NCBI GenBank assembly: GCA_040385245.1
Contig: JAZKHT010000001.1
Span: forward strand, 830,639-894,638
From: JAZKHT01 sp040385245
Lineage (GTDB): Bacteria > Pseudomonadota > Alphaproteobacteria > Rhodobacterales > Rhodobacteraceae
Direction of reading: 5' to 3'
DNA length: 64,000 nucleotides
How positions within the stretch are numbered: position 1 is the first letter of the stretch; each line of letters starts with the position of its first letter. This document shows positions 51,850 through 60,776 of the stretch, piece by piece. The translations under genes were made by a program, and so were the position numbers. The notes under the pieces were generated by a model, which saw only the letters and a list, made by a program, of their open reading frames with translations, did not search any database and was not told where the DNA came from.

Positions 51850-52893
51850 TTAGTTTGCCTTTCGCAGCGCCTCCACAACGTCGCCATAGTGGGCCCCGGC
51901 TTCGATGCAGCGAGCATGATTGTAATGGCGCTCGGCGCTCCTGAACGAGCTGTGAGCCAGGAGTGGACCGATCAGGCGCGCGGCCTCCGGCGACTCCCGT
52001 GCCAAGGTGGTGGCTGCGGCGTCGCGGAAAAAATGCGGTGGCACGCGAATGCCGGTCATGAATTCGGTCAGCTCCGGAATTCGACGGCCCAAGTAGCTGT
52101 AGGAAAACGGGCGCCCCGTATCTGTCACCCAAAGTTGGTCATGAGGTGTGGTCGCCCGATTGATCAGAAAGGGTCTGGCGTCGGACAAATACCGCCGTAG
52201 CAAGGATTCAACCGGCTCTGGCACCATGGCCTCCCAGGCAACCCCGCTCTTCATCATCGCTTCAGACAAATCGATCTTGATGCCTGCCGAGGTCACCAAG
52301 ACCGACTGCCCCAGTTCTAGGCCAAGCAGGGATCGGCGACGGATCGGGAGAAGCGACAAGAACGCAAGCAATGTTCCGTCGCGCAGACGGCGAGCCCTTT
52401 CAAAAGCGGACTTTGCCGCGTCTGCATAGCTGCCCGCATAGTCGAGCCCGGCCTGAAGCAAGACGTCGCTGGACAGGATCCGTCCGACCTTGCGTTGGCC
52501 ATGGTTCCCCAAGGCTTTGGCATGGTGGACCTGTCGGATCCGTTTCAGCACACTCAGTTCGGCAGCCGGATCGGCGGCACCAATCACGGAGATCAACGTG
52601 TTCAGTCGCATCACCCGCGTGTAGGGCGCAAGCGTCGCCAGACTGCCCATCCAGGCTGTCACACGGCCCGCTGTCGCCCGTTCGATGCTGGGTTCTTCCA
52701 AAGCGGATGGGTCCGCCTCGGTAAGCCAGGCCAGCCATCGCCCATACCCCACTTCGCGTTCCCTGATCGTGCTGGCGCGAAGATGCGAGAAGGCTCCCGG
52801 ACCGTCCAATGGGTTCCCCGTGACCAGGAACGCCGCCCACATCCTCTGGTCGACCAAAGGCCACTCATCGACGAATAGCTTGAGGCGCGTCAT
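51850..52893 (-). CDS. Tyrosine recombinase (second of a coupled pair)
   Basis: 347 residues. The SAM-like N-terminal domain is followed by a catalytic domain with Arg in LLPIRRRSLLGLELG, HFFRDAAATTLARE (His-x-x-Arg), PLLAHSSFRSAERHYNHA (His and Tyr). It overlaps the upstream 565-residue recombinase by 4 bases, so the two are made together. Pairs or trios of such recombinases form the transposition module of Tn554-like, RIT and GInt-type elements. The target site is unknown. Confidence 0.88.
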   Translation of the reverse strand: MTRLKLFVDEWPLVDQRMWAAFLVTGNPLDGPGAFSHLRASTIREREVGYGRWLAWLTEADPSALEEPSIERATAGRVTAWMGSLATLAPYTRVMRLNTLISVIGAADPAAELSVLKRIRQVHHAKALGNHGQRKVGRILSSDVLLQAGLDYAGSYADAAKSAFERARRLRDGTLLAFLSLLPIRRRSLLGLELGQSVLVTSAGIKIDLSEAMMKSGVAWEAMVPEPVESLLRRYLSDARPFLINRATTPHDQLWVTDTGRPFSYSYLGRRIPELTEFMTGIRVPPHFFRDAAATTLARESPEAARLIGPLLAHSSFRSAERHYNHARCIEAGAHYGDVVEALRKAN

Positions 52894-54587
52894 GCGTTTC
52901 TGGCCTTTTCAATGACTTCACTGAACAGTCGTGCCGCTGTCCCAGCCTCAAACCCGGCATAGGCTGACAGCGTCGTGCTGGTACTGGAATGACCCAGAAT
53001 GCGTCGGATCGCCTCATAAGACCCAGGCCTGTCATCAAGCCAGATGCTTGCCGCCAAATGCCGGTGCAGGTGCGCGTTGAAGTCCAGTCCGAGCTCCCGT
53101 TTAATCCGGTTGCTGATCTTGGTCGACATCTGCGCAGGGTCCATCGGGGCATTGCCATCCCGGCGCGGAAACAGCCAAGGAGAGCCCGCAGGGCAGATCA
53201 GCGGGGATCGAACCGCAACATAGTGGTCGATCATGCGGACGACGTCGTCGGGCAACTGGAATTCGATCTGTCGGCAGTTTTTGACCTCCTCCTCTTCGAA
53301 GATCAGGTAAACCCGCCCATTGCCCGGGCGCTGCAGATTGCGATCCAGATGGATTTCCACGAGGTTTTTGCGCCGAATGGGGCAGATCTGCAGGATCGCC
53401 AAAGCAAGAGCATCTTCCCGCTGGAGCATCGATTTAGGGGTCAGTCCGGCGGCTTCCGCCTTGGCAAACAGTCGCTGTGGCAAAAGAAGAAACTTTTGTC
53501 GCGTGTCCTTGTCATCGAGAGGTCGCAGCCGGTCTCGGTTCTTCTTAGTCATTCCTTTCTGACGCGGCATGGCCAGACGTTTGGACAAATGTTCGAGTTT
53601 CGCAATATCGCCTTCCGGCATGTCGACGTATTGCTTGGCGATGGTGAGCAGCATCGCCGCCATGCTGTCGATATCGGGGGCCGTCTTGCCGTCCTTGCGG
53701 GCCAACATCCAGCGCAGGCCGCACTCGACAACGTCCGGCGAGACAAGAGCCGCCATACTGGTCAGAGAGCCGATCCCAATACCGGCCTGTGCCAGAAAAC
53801 CGGTGAACCGTAACACAGATTGTCGACGCGTTTTAATCGACGCGGGGCGCAGCGGCGCAAGCAGACCCCCCAGTGCAAGGGGGTCCGGGGAGGCCAATCC
53901 AGTCAGATAGCTTTCGAAATCCCGCTGGAAGCTCTCGGGGAGTTCTTCGAGGTGTAGGGCTATGCGTTTGCTGCGGGACGGAAAAGTCAGGGTTTGCTGC
54001 GGCCAGAAGTCGAACCGTTTGACCGCGCGGTTCCAGCCGCACACCGCCTTGCGGTAAGTGTCGTCGGGGGATTTCCGGATCTCGTCCATCCCAAGGGCCT
54101 CGCGATAAGAAAGAGTGTCGGCATCACAGACATCTTCGGGGGCCACGTTGATGGCGCTCAGGAAGAACAGGAAATTCGACAAGGCAAAGCCAATCGACTT
54201 TTCATCGGACGCCTGCAGCGCGGTCCAAAGTGTAAGCCATGCGGGCGACAGATCCTTCCGGCGACTGGCCCGCGGCTTGGAAATTCCGCAATGGATCATG
54301 GCGGCCCGAGCATTGCTCAGCGTGTTGCTCCAAGACTTGTCCGAGATGGCAAGCGCGGCCGGTGCCACCTTCTCCAGACGGGGTTGCAGCCAGCGCAGAT
54401 CGGCAGGCACAATTTCCGGCGGACGACCAATAGCCTTGGCCACGCCGCGCAGCCCAGAGGCCAAATCGCGGCGGCGAACGTCGGTCAGAGTGGTGTCTTC
54501 GGCGAGTTCCACCACCAGGTCCGAAAACATCGGTGTTCCGGGTTTGACAAAGGCCATTTCAAGTTGCTTTGGATCTGCGTAAATCAT
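52890..54587 (-). CDS. Large tyrosine recombinase (first of a coupled pair)
   Basis: 565 residues with AGGAG upstream of the ATG at 54587. The N-terminal half is long and diverged. The catalytic half shows ICPIRRKNLVEIHLD (Arg), a Lys-bearing strand (EEEEVKN), HLHRHLAASIWL (His-x-x-Arg) and RRILGHSSTSTTLSAYAGFE (His, Tyr). It works presumably with the 347-residue partner and the small HTH protein encoded 164 bases upstream. The third recombinase at 50501 is convergent, which differs from classic recombinase trios. Confidence 0.87.
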   Translation of the reverse strand: MIYADPKQLEMAFVKPGTPMFSDLVVELAEDTTLTDVRRRDLASGLRGVAKAIGRPPEIVPADLRWLQPRLEKVAPAALAISDKSWSNTLSNARAAMIHCGISKPRASRRKDLSPAWLTLWTALQASDEKSIGFALSNFLFFLSAINVAPEDVCDADTLSYREALGMDEIRKSPDDTYRKAVCGWNRAVKRFDFWPQQTLTFPSRSKRIALHLEELPESFQRDFESYLTGLASPDPLALGGLLAPLRPASIKTRRQSVLRFTGFLAQAGIGIGSLTSMAALVSPDVVECGLRWMLARKDGKTAPDIDSMAAMLLTIAKQYVDMPEGDIAKLEHLSKRLAMPRQKGMTKKNRDRLRPLDDKDTRQKFLLLPQRLFAKAEAAGLTPKSMLQREDALALAILQICPIRRKNLVEIHLDRNLQRPGNGRVYLIFEEEEVKNCRQIEFQLPDDVVRMIDHYVAVRSPLICPAGSPWLFPRRDGNAPMDPAQMSTKISNRIKRELGLDFNAHLHRHLAASIWLDDRPGSYEAIRRILGHSSTSTTLSAYAGFEAGTAARLFSEVIEKARNA

Positions 54588-54751
54588 CGGGAAAAGCTCC
54601 TAAAGGACTGTGGGGGTCTCGGGTGGACAGGGGTGGACTTGGGTCCCGATTCGGGAAAACAGTAGCACATAATTACGCAGGTTTGATTTGACCGCGTCTT
54701 CCCGACAATCTATAACTTATTGACTTTAATAGACATTACTGGCCACAGCGG

Positions 54752-54961
54752 TCATCCCAGATGCACTCTGCGGTACCTCTCGTGGGCGCTGTGAGACACC
54801 CGCAACAGGCGCGCGCCAACGCCGATCCGGACTGCATCCAAGAGCCCCGCGTCGATCGCGCGCCGTACGGTCTTTTCGGAACATTGGTCGAGCGCGGCGA
54901 TGTCTTTGACCGTCAGCAGCGCCTCTGTGGCGCCCCCAGTCGTCGGTGAGTTCCTACCCAT
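54752..54961 (-). CDS. Small HTH protein (excisionase/regulator type)
   Basis: 69 residues from the ATG at 54961, which has AAGGAG 7 bases upstream; the longer frame is unlikely. It is a MerR/excisionase-like HTH: LTVKDIAALDQCSEKTVRRAI, then AGLLDAVRIG and a basic end. It lies directly upstream of the recombinase pair on the same strand, so it is a likely directionality or regulatory factor for them. Confidence 0.78.
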   Translation of the reverse strand: MGRNSPTTGGATEALLTVKDIAALDQCSEKTVRRAIDAGLLDAVRIGVGARLLRVSHSAHERYRRVHLG

Positions 54962-55037
54962 GGTCGATCTCCTTGTTCGGTGATGTGCGACACACGGCCC
55001 CCGAAATCGCGTGCCAAATTGGCATGCGAACACGCCC

Positions 55038-55235
55038 ATGTACGGCCCCATCGCAGGGATCGAACGGACTTGGCGAATCAGTGAAAGGAATGGGGACGTG
55101 CTTCATCCCAATTCATATCTACTAGTTCAAACCGAAGGCCAAACGGCTTGGACTGACTGGGCCGAAGATATTTCGGTTGACACATTCGGCGAAATGTACC
55201 GCATTTGTTCTGCGCTATGGCGAGTGCTAGTTTGA
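55038..55235 (+). CDS. Possible small hypothetical protein
   Basis: 65 residues from the ATG at 55038: MYGPIAGIERTWRISERNG, DVLHPNSYLLVQTEGQTAWT, DWAEDISVDTFGEMYRIC. Composition looks like a real soluble protein and not shadow coding, but there is no clear ribosome-binding site. The 3' side runs straight into transposase debris, so it may be a truncated gene. Confidence 0.35.
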   Translation: MYGPIAGIERTWRISERNGDVLHPNSYLLVQTEGQTAWTDWAEDISVDTFGEMYRICSALWRVLV

Positions 55236-55333
55236 AGCGGGCAAAGCGCGCAAGAACTGGCCTGAACGGCACCATGACCTGAGCATGTCCATTCTGCGGA
55301 AGCAAGTTCCGCAATTTTGACCTTGCCGCATCA

Positions 55334-55580
55334 GAAGCATGGCTGCGCCCAACGATCATTGACCTTTTCTCAAGGCGCGTGGTCGGCTGGGCCATCAGCA
55401 ACCGCGTGGGGCAGGATATGGCGTTGCAGGCCCTGAACATGGCAATCGCGATTTGCAGGCCGCCACCCGGCTGCATCCATCACCCGGATCGCGGATCGCA
55501 ATATTGTGCACATGACGATAAGAAACTGCTTCGCAACCCGCGCAAATTCAGGCGCCAGAGCGAACGCGGTCTCCATTCGG
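55334..55580 (+). pseudogene. IS3-family transposase fragment (rve core)
   Basis: The frame reads LRPTIIDLFSRRVVGWAIS, then QALNMAIAICRPPPG and CIHHPDRGSQYCAHD: the integrase-core segment with the second catalytic Asp (HPDRGSQY) of IS3-family OrfB. The first Asp region is damaged, and the end with the catalytic Glu is missing because the frame leads into unrelated sequence after KKLLRNP. It is not related to the intact IS3 copy at 61495-62766 at this level. Confidence 0.8.
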
Positions 55581-56033
55581 GACACCAACGCCTATTTCAT
55601 GGTGCGTGGAGTCGACGCAGCCACCCTCACCTCTATATTGCTACTGGCATACCCTGAGCGATACGGCGTGTGGAACGGCACCAGCGAACCCGAAATGCGG
55701 GAACGCGGTGTCTGGCCGACCTTCACCCATGGCGCTTCGGAGGGTGAAAAGTATGAAATAGTCAACACCGTGCTCCTTCAGCTCGCAAGAGACTTGAATG
55801 TGGACCTCTGGACGCTCGACGCCCTATGGTGGATGAGCAAGCTGGAACGTAAAAACACCGGCCATTACTTTGACTCCAGAGACATTGCGATCTGGAATAT
55901 GGCGGAACAAGCCAGCCAGACAGCCAAGCAGTCCTCGTCGATCCCCTGCCCTGTCTACCGTTTGAAACGAACTCGGCGCACTGCCGGGATCACGGGATTA
56001 AGAACGAGGTGTTTTATGTATCTCAGCACCTAA
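55581..56033 (+). pseudogene. Gene remnant, possible restriction/defence-type protein
   Basis: The open frame continues out of the transposase scrap. From about 55600 it reads like a real folded domain: VDAATLTSILLLAYPERYGV, WNGTSEPEMRERGVWP, EIVNTVLLQLARDLNVDLW, TLDALWWMSKLE. The segment YPERYGVWNGTSE resembles a pattern often seen in modification-dependent restriction and HNH-type proteins (P-x-K/R-Y-x-(V/L)-(W/Y)-N-x-x-S). No catalytic site is visible and no native start exists. Function not assigned. Confidence 0.4.
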
Positions 56034-56039
56034 CAAAAC

Positions 56040-57281
56040 TCAGGCGAAAGAGAAATCGTCAACATAGATAGCAGAGTTTAAGATCTTGTCCCGTGTATTG
56101 AGAACAGCAAATCCGACCGTGTGTTCGCCGGACGAAAGACCCGTCAGCCCAGTATTGATCCAGCCAGAGTCTCCGTAGTCACCGACGGCATTAACGTCGG
56201 ATAGCGTGTAAATTTCACCGTCTACCACAAGGATGGCAACATCGTTGAAGGGCGCGTAGTCGTTTGAATCGAAATAAAAATCGAAAAAGAATGAGTCCTC
56301 ACGCGCATCCAAATCGATCGTTGTCGTCATGACGGCACCGTTTGTAACCGCGATCCCGGTTCGGTCGGAAATTGCCCCGACCGAAAGACCCAGCAGAGCC
56401 TCAATTTCGTGCGCTTCTGCGCCGAAGCTTGTCAGCATCACAAAATTCAAACCATCCGTGGCTGTGGCTGCAATATCGGTACTGTTGTTCACGCCGTCGA
56501 TGTCGGCCAAATCGACGATACCGGCAGAGCCGAGCGTCGTCCACGCTGTCAGATTGCCCGACTCGAAGCTCGGGTCAGCGAGGGCATTGGAGGGCTTGCC
56601 GAGTTTTCCCTCAGGAACCTTGTCGTCAGGTGCCATCGTCGGGCCTGTAGGGCCGTAATTTGCCATCACCTTGGCTGTCGTATCGTTGTTTTCGATAAAG
56701 TTGCTGGGATCGTAGATGCCAATCCCAACACCAAGCACTGGGGCTCCATCAGGACTATAGGAGACGGGATCGGGACCAGAAAAGGCGGGGCTGTATTGGT
56801 TGTCGTAACTCTTAGCGTAGTTCACGCCAGTACCCGGTAAGGTGAACTTGTCGCCGAAATCGCTAATCTCGAGATGGAGATGATACCCGCCCGTGCCGGT
56901 GCTACCAACGATCCCAAGTGTTTCGCCGATGTCGACCGGAATCTCAACCCCGGAGCCCTTTTCGATCTCACCGACTGTGGAGAGACTCTCCATGTGAGCA
57001 TAAAGCGAGAAGACCTCGGAACCATCGGGCAAATCGTGCCGGACGACGACATAAAAACCCAGGCCAGCATTTTCGCCAGATTCGATGGCATAGCCATTCG
57101 CAATGGCGCCAATTTCGATGTCACTACCGGTTGGGAAATAATCGTCGCCCAAATGGTAACCTACACCGGCATTTAATTCACCAAAACCATTCCATTCAAG
57201 TGCGCCGGTTGTGCTGTCCCAGTAGGAGAAAGCAGGATCAACGGGATGCTGAAACTTTGTCGCGATATGTGGTTGAGCCAT
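56040..57281 (-). CDS. M23-family peptidase-like protein with C-terminal adhesion-type domain
   Basis: About 413 residues from the ATG at 57281 (GGGGG upstream). Residues 38-140 have the LytM metallopeptidase signature: H43-x3-D47 in GYHLGDDYF, LYAHM with H96, and HLHLEI with H134 and H136. Residues about 225-413 form a beta-rich domain (PSFESGNLTAWTTLGSAGI ... SAIYVDDFSFA) like those in secreted or surface proteins. There is no signal peptide, which fits type I secretion. A fragment of a paralogue lies on the opposite strand at 57499-57603. Confidence 0.82.
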   Translation of the reverse strand: MAQPHIATKFQHPVDPAFSYWDSTTGALEWNGFGELNAGVGYHLGDDYFPTGSDIEIGAIANGYAIESGENAGLGFYVVVRHDLPDGSEVFSLYAHMESLSTVGEIEKGSGVEIPVDIGETLGIVGSTGTGGYHLHLEISDFGDKFTLPGTGVNYAKSYDNQYSPAFSGPDPVSYSPDGAPVLGVGIGIYDPSNFIENNDTTAKVMANYGPTGPTMAPDDKVPEGKLGKPSNALADPSFESGNLTAWTTLGSAGIVDLADIDGVNNSTDIAATATDGLNFVMLTSFGAEAHEIEALLGLSVGAISDRTGIAVTNGAVMTTTIDLDAREDSFFFDFYFDSNDYAPFNDVAILVVDGEIYTLSDVNAVGDYGDSGWINTGLTGLSSGEHTVGFAVLNTRDKILNSAIYVDDFSFA

Positions 57282-57498
57282 AAATACCCCCAATGCTCAT
57301 AAAGATATTCAGTAAGCTTGCCGAATACGTTGGCGGCCTCTCAACATCTCACCTTCGAGTATCGTCACCAGACATTCCCCAAGTGGACTGCCGCTCGACC
57401 GCAAGGTGGCCTGATTTCGCCTGCCGATCAAGTGTTTCGTGCCGCAGACGGCGCGCGGCATTCATATGAACGGTTGGATGGGCCCGGAGCGGCCCAGG

Positions 57499-57603
57499 AC
57501 CGGTCTCTCAAAAGGTACGCATGAGATCGGTATTGCGGTGCTCGATGCGCGCGATGAAGCATTTGCTTCAGCAATCTATATCGACGACTTTCAGTTTGCA
57601 TGA
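57499..57603 (+). pseudogene. C-terminal scrap of a paralogue of the M23-like protein
   Basis: The last codons read TGLSKGTHEIGIAVLDARD, then EAFASAIYIDDFQFA and stop. The M23-like protein at 56040-57281 ends with GLSSGEHTVGFAVLNTRD, then KILNSAIYVDDFSFA. The two match at about 20 of 33 positions and are in opposite orientation. Nothing of the upstream domains remains in 57282-57498. It shows that a second gene of this family once stood here. Confidence 0.7.
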
Positions 57604-57739
57604 GCCAGTTCATTTCGCCTCGATCCATGCCTCGGTCCACAACCACTTTCCGACGGAGCGCCATCGCCAGACCCGCGACTTCTGCCAGCAGACTCGCGCA
57701 GCCGCTCTCGATGAGTGGCGCGGCCGGATCGCCACATGA
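57602..57739 (+). pseudogene. Transposase C-terminal fragment (probably IS6-like)
   Basis: The frame reads HFASIHASVHNHFPTERHR, then TRDFCQQTRAAALDEWR and stop. The pattern (S)(V/I)HASxHNHF..ERH followed by RxAALxEWR is the C-terminus of DDE transposases I associate with IS6-like elements. Only about 45 codons remain. The family assignment is from memory and less sure than the fact that it is transposase debris. Confidence 0.55.
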
Positions 57740-57868
57740 TACTGGGGTGGGACAGGGGAAACGGAGACTGCTTCGCATTCGACCCGCAGTACCCTTCCGC
57801 GCCATGCTCACCGGAACGAAAAGAAATGACTGATGTGAAATCTACCGATTTTTGCGCGTTCTATTGCG

Positions 57869-58102
57869 TCAACTTTCGCGAAACGCGGCCTGGAAATAAT
57901 CGGTGAAGGGCTGGATCAGATAGGCCAGAGGGGTGCGGGCGGCGGTCGGGATGAAGGTTTCGACCGGCATGCCGGGCAGCAGGGTGCGGCCTTGCAGCTT
58001 TTCCACCTCGCCGGGGTTCAGCACGATTTCGGCGCGGTAGAAGGTCATTCCAGACGCCTGATCGGTCAGCGCGTCGGCGTACACGACGGCAACTATCCCG
58101 GC
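57869..58102 (-). pseudogene. C-terminal fragment of a type I secretion membrane-fusion protein (HlyD)
   Basis: The last 77 codons read AGIVAVVYADALTDQASGM, TFYRAEIVLNPGEVEKLQG, LLPGMPVETFIPTAARTPL and YLIQPFTDYFQAAFRES. This is the conserved C-terminus of HlyD/PrsE-type adaptors that pair with an ABC exporter for RTX proteins. The 5' part is missing: the frame runs back into an IS5 remnant. It suggests a lost type I secretion operon. Confidence 0.78.
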
Positions 58103-58189
58103 CCGCGGCTTTTGGAAGTACCGCATCGCAGGCCTGACAGAAGTTCGCACTCGATCACACGCCCCTAAGGTGAGAACCTTCTTGCACTG

Positions 58190-58735
58190 CAGGCAACAAC
58201 CACAGAAATCGCTGACCTGGTCTGCGGTAGTGTAGAACCAGATCGGGCGGCCCTCGGCGTGGCTGACGGCGCACAGCTCGGTGTTCATGCCGCCTTTGGT
58301 TCGGCCGATCAGACGTCCGCGCTGGTCATCGGCCTCCTTTTGACCGCAGGCTGGACGTCGTGCTGTGCGCCTTGGGATAGGTCGCGTCGCTCGTCCATCT
58401 TCGTAATCGCCGTCTCGGAGATGAGGCCCTCCATCATGCGGGCGACGATGCCCTTGTCGGCCCTTCGCTTCCAGCGATTGTGCAGGGTCGTCGGCGGGCC
58501 ATACTACTCTGTGGCAACACACCACCGCAAGCCATTGCGATTGATGAATATCACGCCATTTAGAACGCGTTGGCCATCAACCTCAGGCTTGCGGTGGCTC
58601 TTGCGGAAGAACGGCTAAAGCCGCGCCATCCGTGCATCCGTCAGCCAGAATAGGTTGCTTATCGTCACCCCCATCAGTTCGGGGCTTGAATCACGCAGCC
58701 GAAGCCACCTCAAGCAGATCAATGGGTCCTGACCC
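58190..58735 (-). mobile_element. IS5-family remnant
   Basis: Decayed relative of the IS5 copy at 21676-22538: GRLIGRTKGGMNTELCAVSH, GRPIWFYTTADQVSD and, on the same strand, the start region with NLFWLTDARMARL. The right end with TGACCCTAGG at about 58727-58737 is kept. The left third is gone, and several frameshifts and stops interrupt the frame. Confidence 0.72.
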
Positions 58736-58742
58736 TAGGGAG

Positions 58743-58886
58743 GTTCAGCAGAGGGTGATCACGACGACCGTTCAGGAAACGCCGCCCAATGCCACGCACT
58801 GGAGCCGCACGACGATGGCCGAGGCGGTGGGCATATCGCCGTCGAGCGTGGGGCGCATAGCTCAGACTGTACAGGCGGTCAACTGA
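58743..58886 (+). pseudogene. IS630-family transposase fragment
   Basis: The frame reads VQQRVITTTVQETPPNATHW, then SRTTMAEAVGISPSSVGRI and stops at 58886. The ETPPxATHWS..(S/T)MA..(V/L)GIS..S(V/I)xRIW pattern is the HTH-to-DDE junction of IS630-family transposases. Only about 47 codons are left, between the IS5 remnant and the phospholipase gene. Confidence 0.75.
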
Positions 58887-58904
58887 GCTGCTACAAACGT
58901 CCCT

Positions 58905-59864
58905 ATGAAGACGGACTTCAAAAGCAAGGGCCCAGACGGGACCTGTCACGTACTAAGTCTCGACGGAGGCGGCGCGAAGGGCTTCTATACCCTCGGTGTG
59001 CTTCGCGAAGTCGAAGCTCTTGTAGGCCGACCGCTAAGCAAACATTTTGACCTCATTTACGGCACCAGCACCGGGGCCATCATCGCTGCCCTTCTGGCCC
59101 TGGGTCACACAGTCGATGAGGTGATCGAACTCTACGAAGTGCATGTCGTTCGGGTCGTTGGTCGCTTCTTTCCGCGACAGAAGTCTGCTGCCTTGGCAAA
59201 GCTTTCCCGAGAAATCTTTGGAGACAAGGGGTTCGACTGTTTCGAGACTAACTTGGGGATCGTGGCCACTCGCTGGATGGAAGAGCGGCCGATGATCTTC
59301 AAGACATCAGTTGGTCAAGCCCATGGTGGCAAGGCGTCGTTTGTGGCTGGGTTTGGTTGCAGCATTGGTGAGGCGGTACAGGCCTCATGCTCCGCCTATC
59401 CTTTTTTCATGAAGAAGTCTGTGACCACCAATTCCGGGGAGAAAGTTCAGCTGATAGACGGTGGGTTTTGTGCAAACAACCCGACTTTGTACGCCATCGC
59501 TGACGCAACAGAAGCTCTCGGACAGCCCTTGGACAAGTTACGCGTCCTGAGTGTCGGGGTGGGGGAGTATCCACCGTTGAAGAAGGTTTTTAATCCACTT
59601 TGGTGGTACGGGAAGATACCTCCTATTCCGTTAATTCAAAAGACGCTTGAAATCAACACTCAATCGATGGAGCAGCTTCGGTCGATACTGTTTTCGGGTG
59701 TAGAAACTGTTCGGGTGAACGATGCATTTTCCACTCCAGAAATGGCGACGGACTTGTTTGAGTGCGATCTGGAGAAGCTGAACCGGCTGAGACAGCGGGG
59801 GAAGCAGTCCTTCGCCACCAGAGAAAAGCAATTGAGAAGATTGTTAATTTCGGAGAATACCTAG
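58905..59864 (+). CDS. capV: CBASS effector: patatin-like phospholipase (CapV-type)
   Basis: 319 residues of a patatin domain. The oxyanion loop is DGGGAKG (D20-G26), the nucleophile elbow GTSTG (S55), and the catalytic Asp sits in LIDGGFCANNP. In CBASS such enzymes are switched on by a cyclic nucleotide and degrade the host membrane. The stop overlaps the GTG of the CD-NTase gene by one base (TAGTG), so the pair is coupled. No ribosome-binding site is obvious upstream, where IS630 debris ends 18 bases before the ATG. The patatin call is firm; the CBASS role rests on the neighbour. Confidence 0.9.
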   Translation: MKTDFKSKGPDGTCHVLSLDGGGAKGFYTLGVLREVEALVGRPLSKHFDLIYGTSTGAIIAALLALGHTVDEVIELYEVHVVRVVGRFFPRQKSAALAKLSREIFGDKGFDCFETNLGIVATRWMEERPMIFKTSVGQAHGGKASFVAGFGCSIGEAVQASCSAYPFFMKKSVTTNSGEKVQLIDGGFCANNPTLYAIADATEALGQPLDKLRVLSVGVGEYPPLKKVFNPLWWYGKIPPIPLIQKTLEINTQSMEQLRSILFSGVETVRVNDAFSTPEMATDLFECDLEKLNRLRQRGKQSFATREKQLRRLLISENT

Positions 59865-60760
59865 TGGCAATCCCAGAAGCTCAACTTGATACATGGTCAA
59901 AGCAAGGGTCAGTAACGCAGTCAAAAGCGACGCATGAGTCAATCAGAGCTGTCCTTGATAGCCCGTACTCTCCTTACGCAGCACGGGACTGTATATCGTT
60001 TTTGCAAGGGTCGTACGGCAATGACACTAACATTGTCGGCAGAGAGAGTGATGTGGATATTGTACTACGTTCCAACGCAACATTCTTCTATGAGAATTTG
60101 CAACTAGACCCAAACGATAGAGTGCGGTTTGATAATGACCTTAATCCCGCCAGTTACGACTTCCCAACATTCAAGACTGATGTTTTCAGATGGCTGTATT
60201 CAAAGTATGGAGACAAAGTAGAGTACGGGAACAAGGCCCTCAGAATTTCGGGAGATGGAAACCGCAGAGACGCGGACGTAGTACCATGCTTTCAGTACAG
60301 AAAATACGTACGGTATAATGAGGGTACAAGTGATGACTATATTGAAGGTATTTGCTTCATCGCAGAAGACGGAACAAGGATTGTAAACTACCCCAGACTG
60401 CACTCGGCGCACAGTACTTGGAAACATCAGAATACTGGCACGTACTACAAGCCGATGGTTCGCATTCTGAAGAATATGCGAAACAAACTAGTAGATGGTG
60501 GAGCACTGGAAAAAGGTTTAGCTCCTTCATACTTCTTTGAGGGTCTCCTGTACAACGCCCCGCACGAATTGTTTGGCAGAAGTTACGGTGAAACCTTTGT
60601 CGCAACTATCAATTGGCTCGATCATGCCAACAAAAGCGGGTTTCTGTGCGTGAATGACCAATACCATCTTTTGCATCCCACTGATCCTGTGACGTGGCGG
60701 GCGGAGAACTGTGAAAAGTTCATTCGTGCAACGATTTTGCTTTGGAATTCGTGGAAGTGA
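59864..60760 (+). CDS. CD-NTase (CBASS cyclic-nucleotide synthase)
   Basis: 298 residues from the GTG at 59864, which has GGAG 8 bases upstream and overlaps the capV stop; the frame is open further but lies inside capV. The nucleotidyltransferase motif GSYGNDTN...ESDVDIVL has the GS at 49-50 and the two metal-binding Asp at 63 and 65. The third acidic residue is in RRDADVVPCF (about 136-138). Such enzymes make cyclic di- or trinucleotides when phage is sensed. The clade and product cannot be told by eye. The two-gene effector-plus-cyclase layout is a minimal (type I) CBASS. Confidence 0.87.
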   Translation: MAIPEAQLDTWSKQGSVTQSKATHESIRAVLDSPYSPYAARDCISFLQGSYGNDTNIVGRESDVDIVLRSNATFFYENLQLDPNDRVRFDNDLNPASYDFPTFKTDVFRWLYSKYGDKVEYGNKALRISGDGNRRDADVVPCFQYRKYVRYNEGTSDDYIEGICFIAEDGTRIVNYPRLHSAHSTWKHQNTGTYYKPMVRILKNMRNKLVDGGALEKGLAPSYFFEGLLYNAPHELFGRSYGETFVATINWLDHANKSGFLCVNDQYHLLHPTDPVTWRAENCEKFIRATILLWNSWK

Positions 60761-60776
60761 CCTAGAATCCTTTTGC

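Noticed and set aside
50501..54587. Classic recombinase-in-trio (RIT) element
   Set aside because: RIT elements have three recombinase genes in the same direction with overlaps; here only two are co-directional and the third converges.
57318..57498. Short plus-strand frame as the body of the second M23-like gene
   Set aside because: Only the last 33 residues (from 57499) match; the upstream sequence shows no peptidase or beta-domain similarity in any frame.
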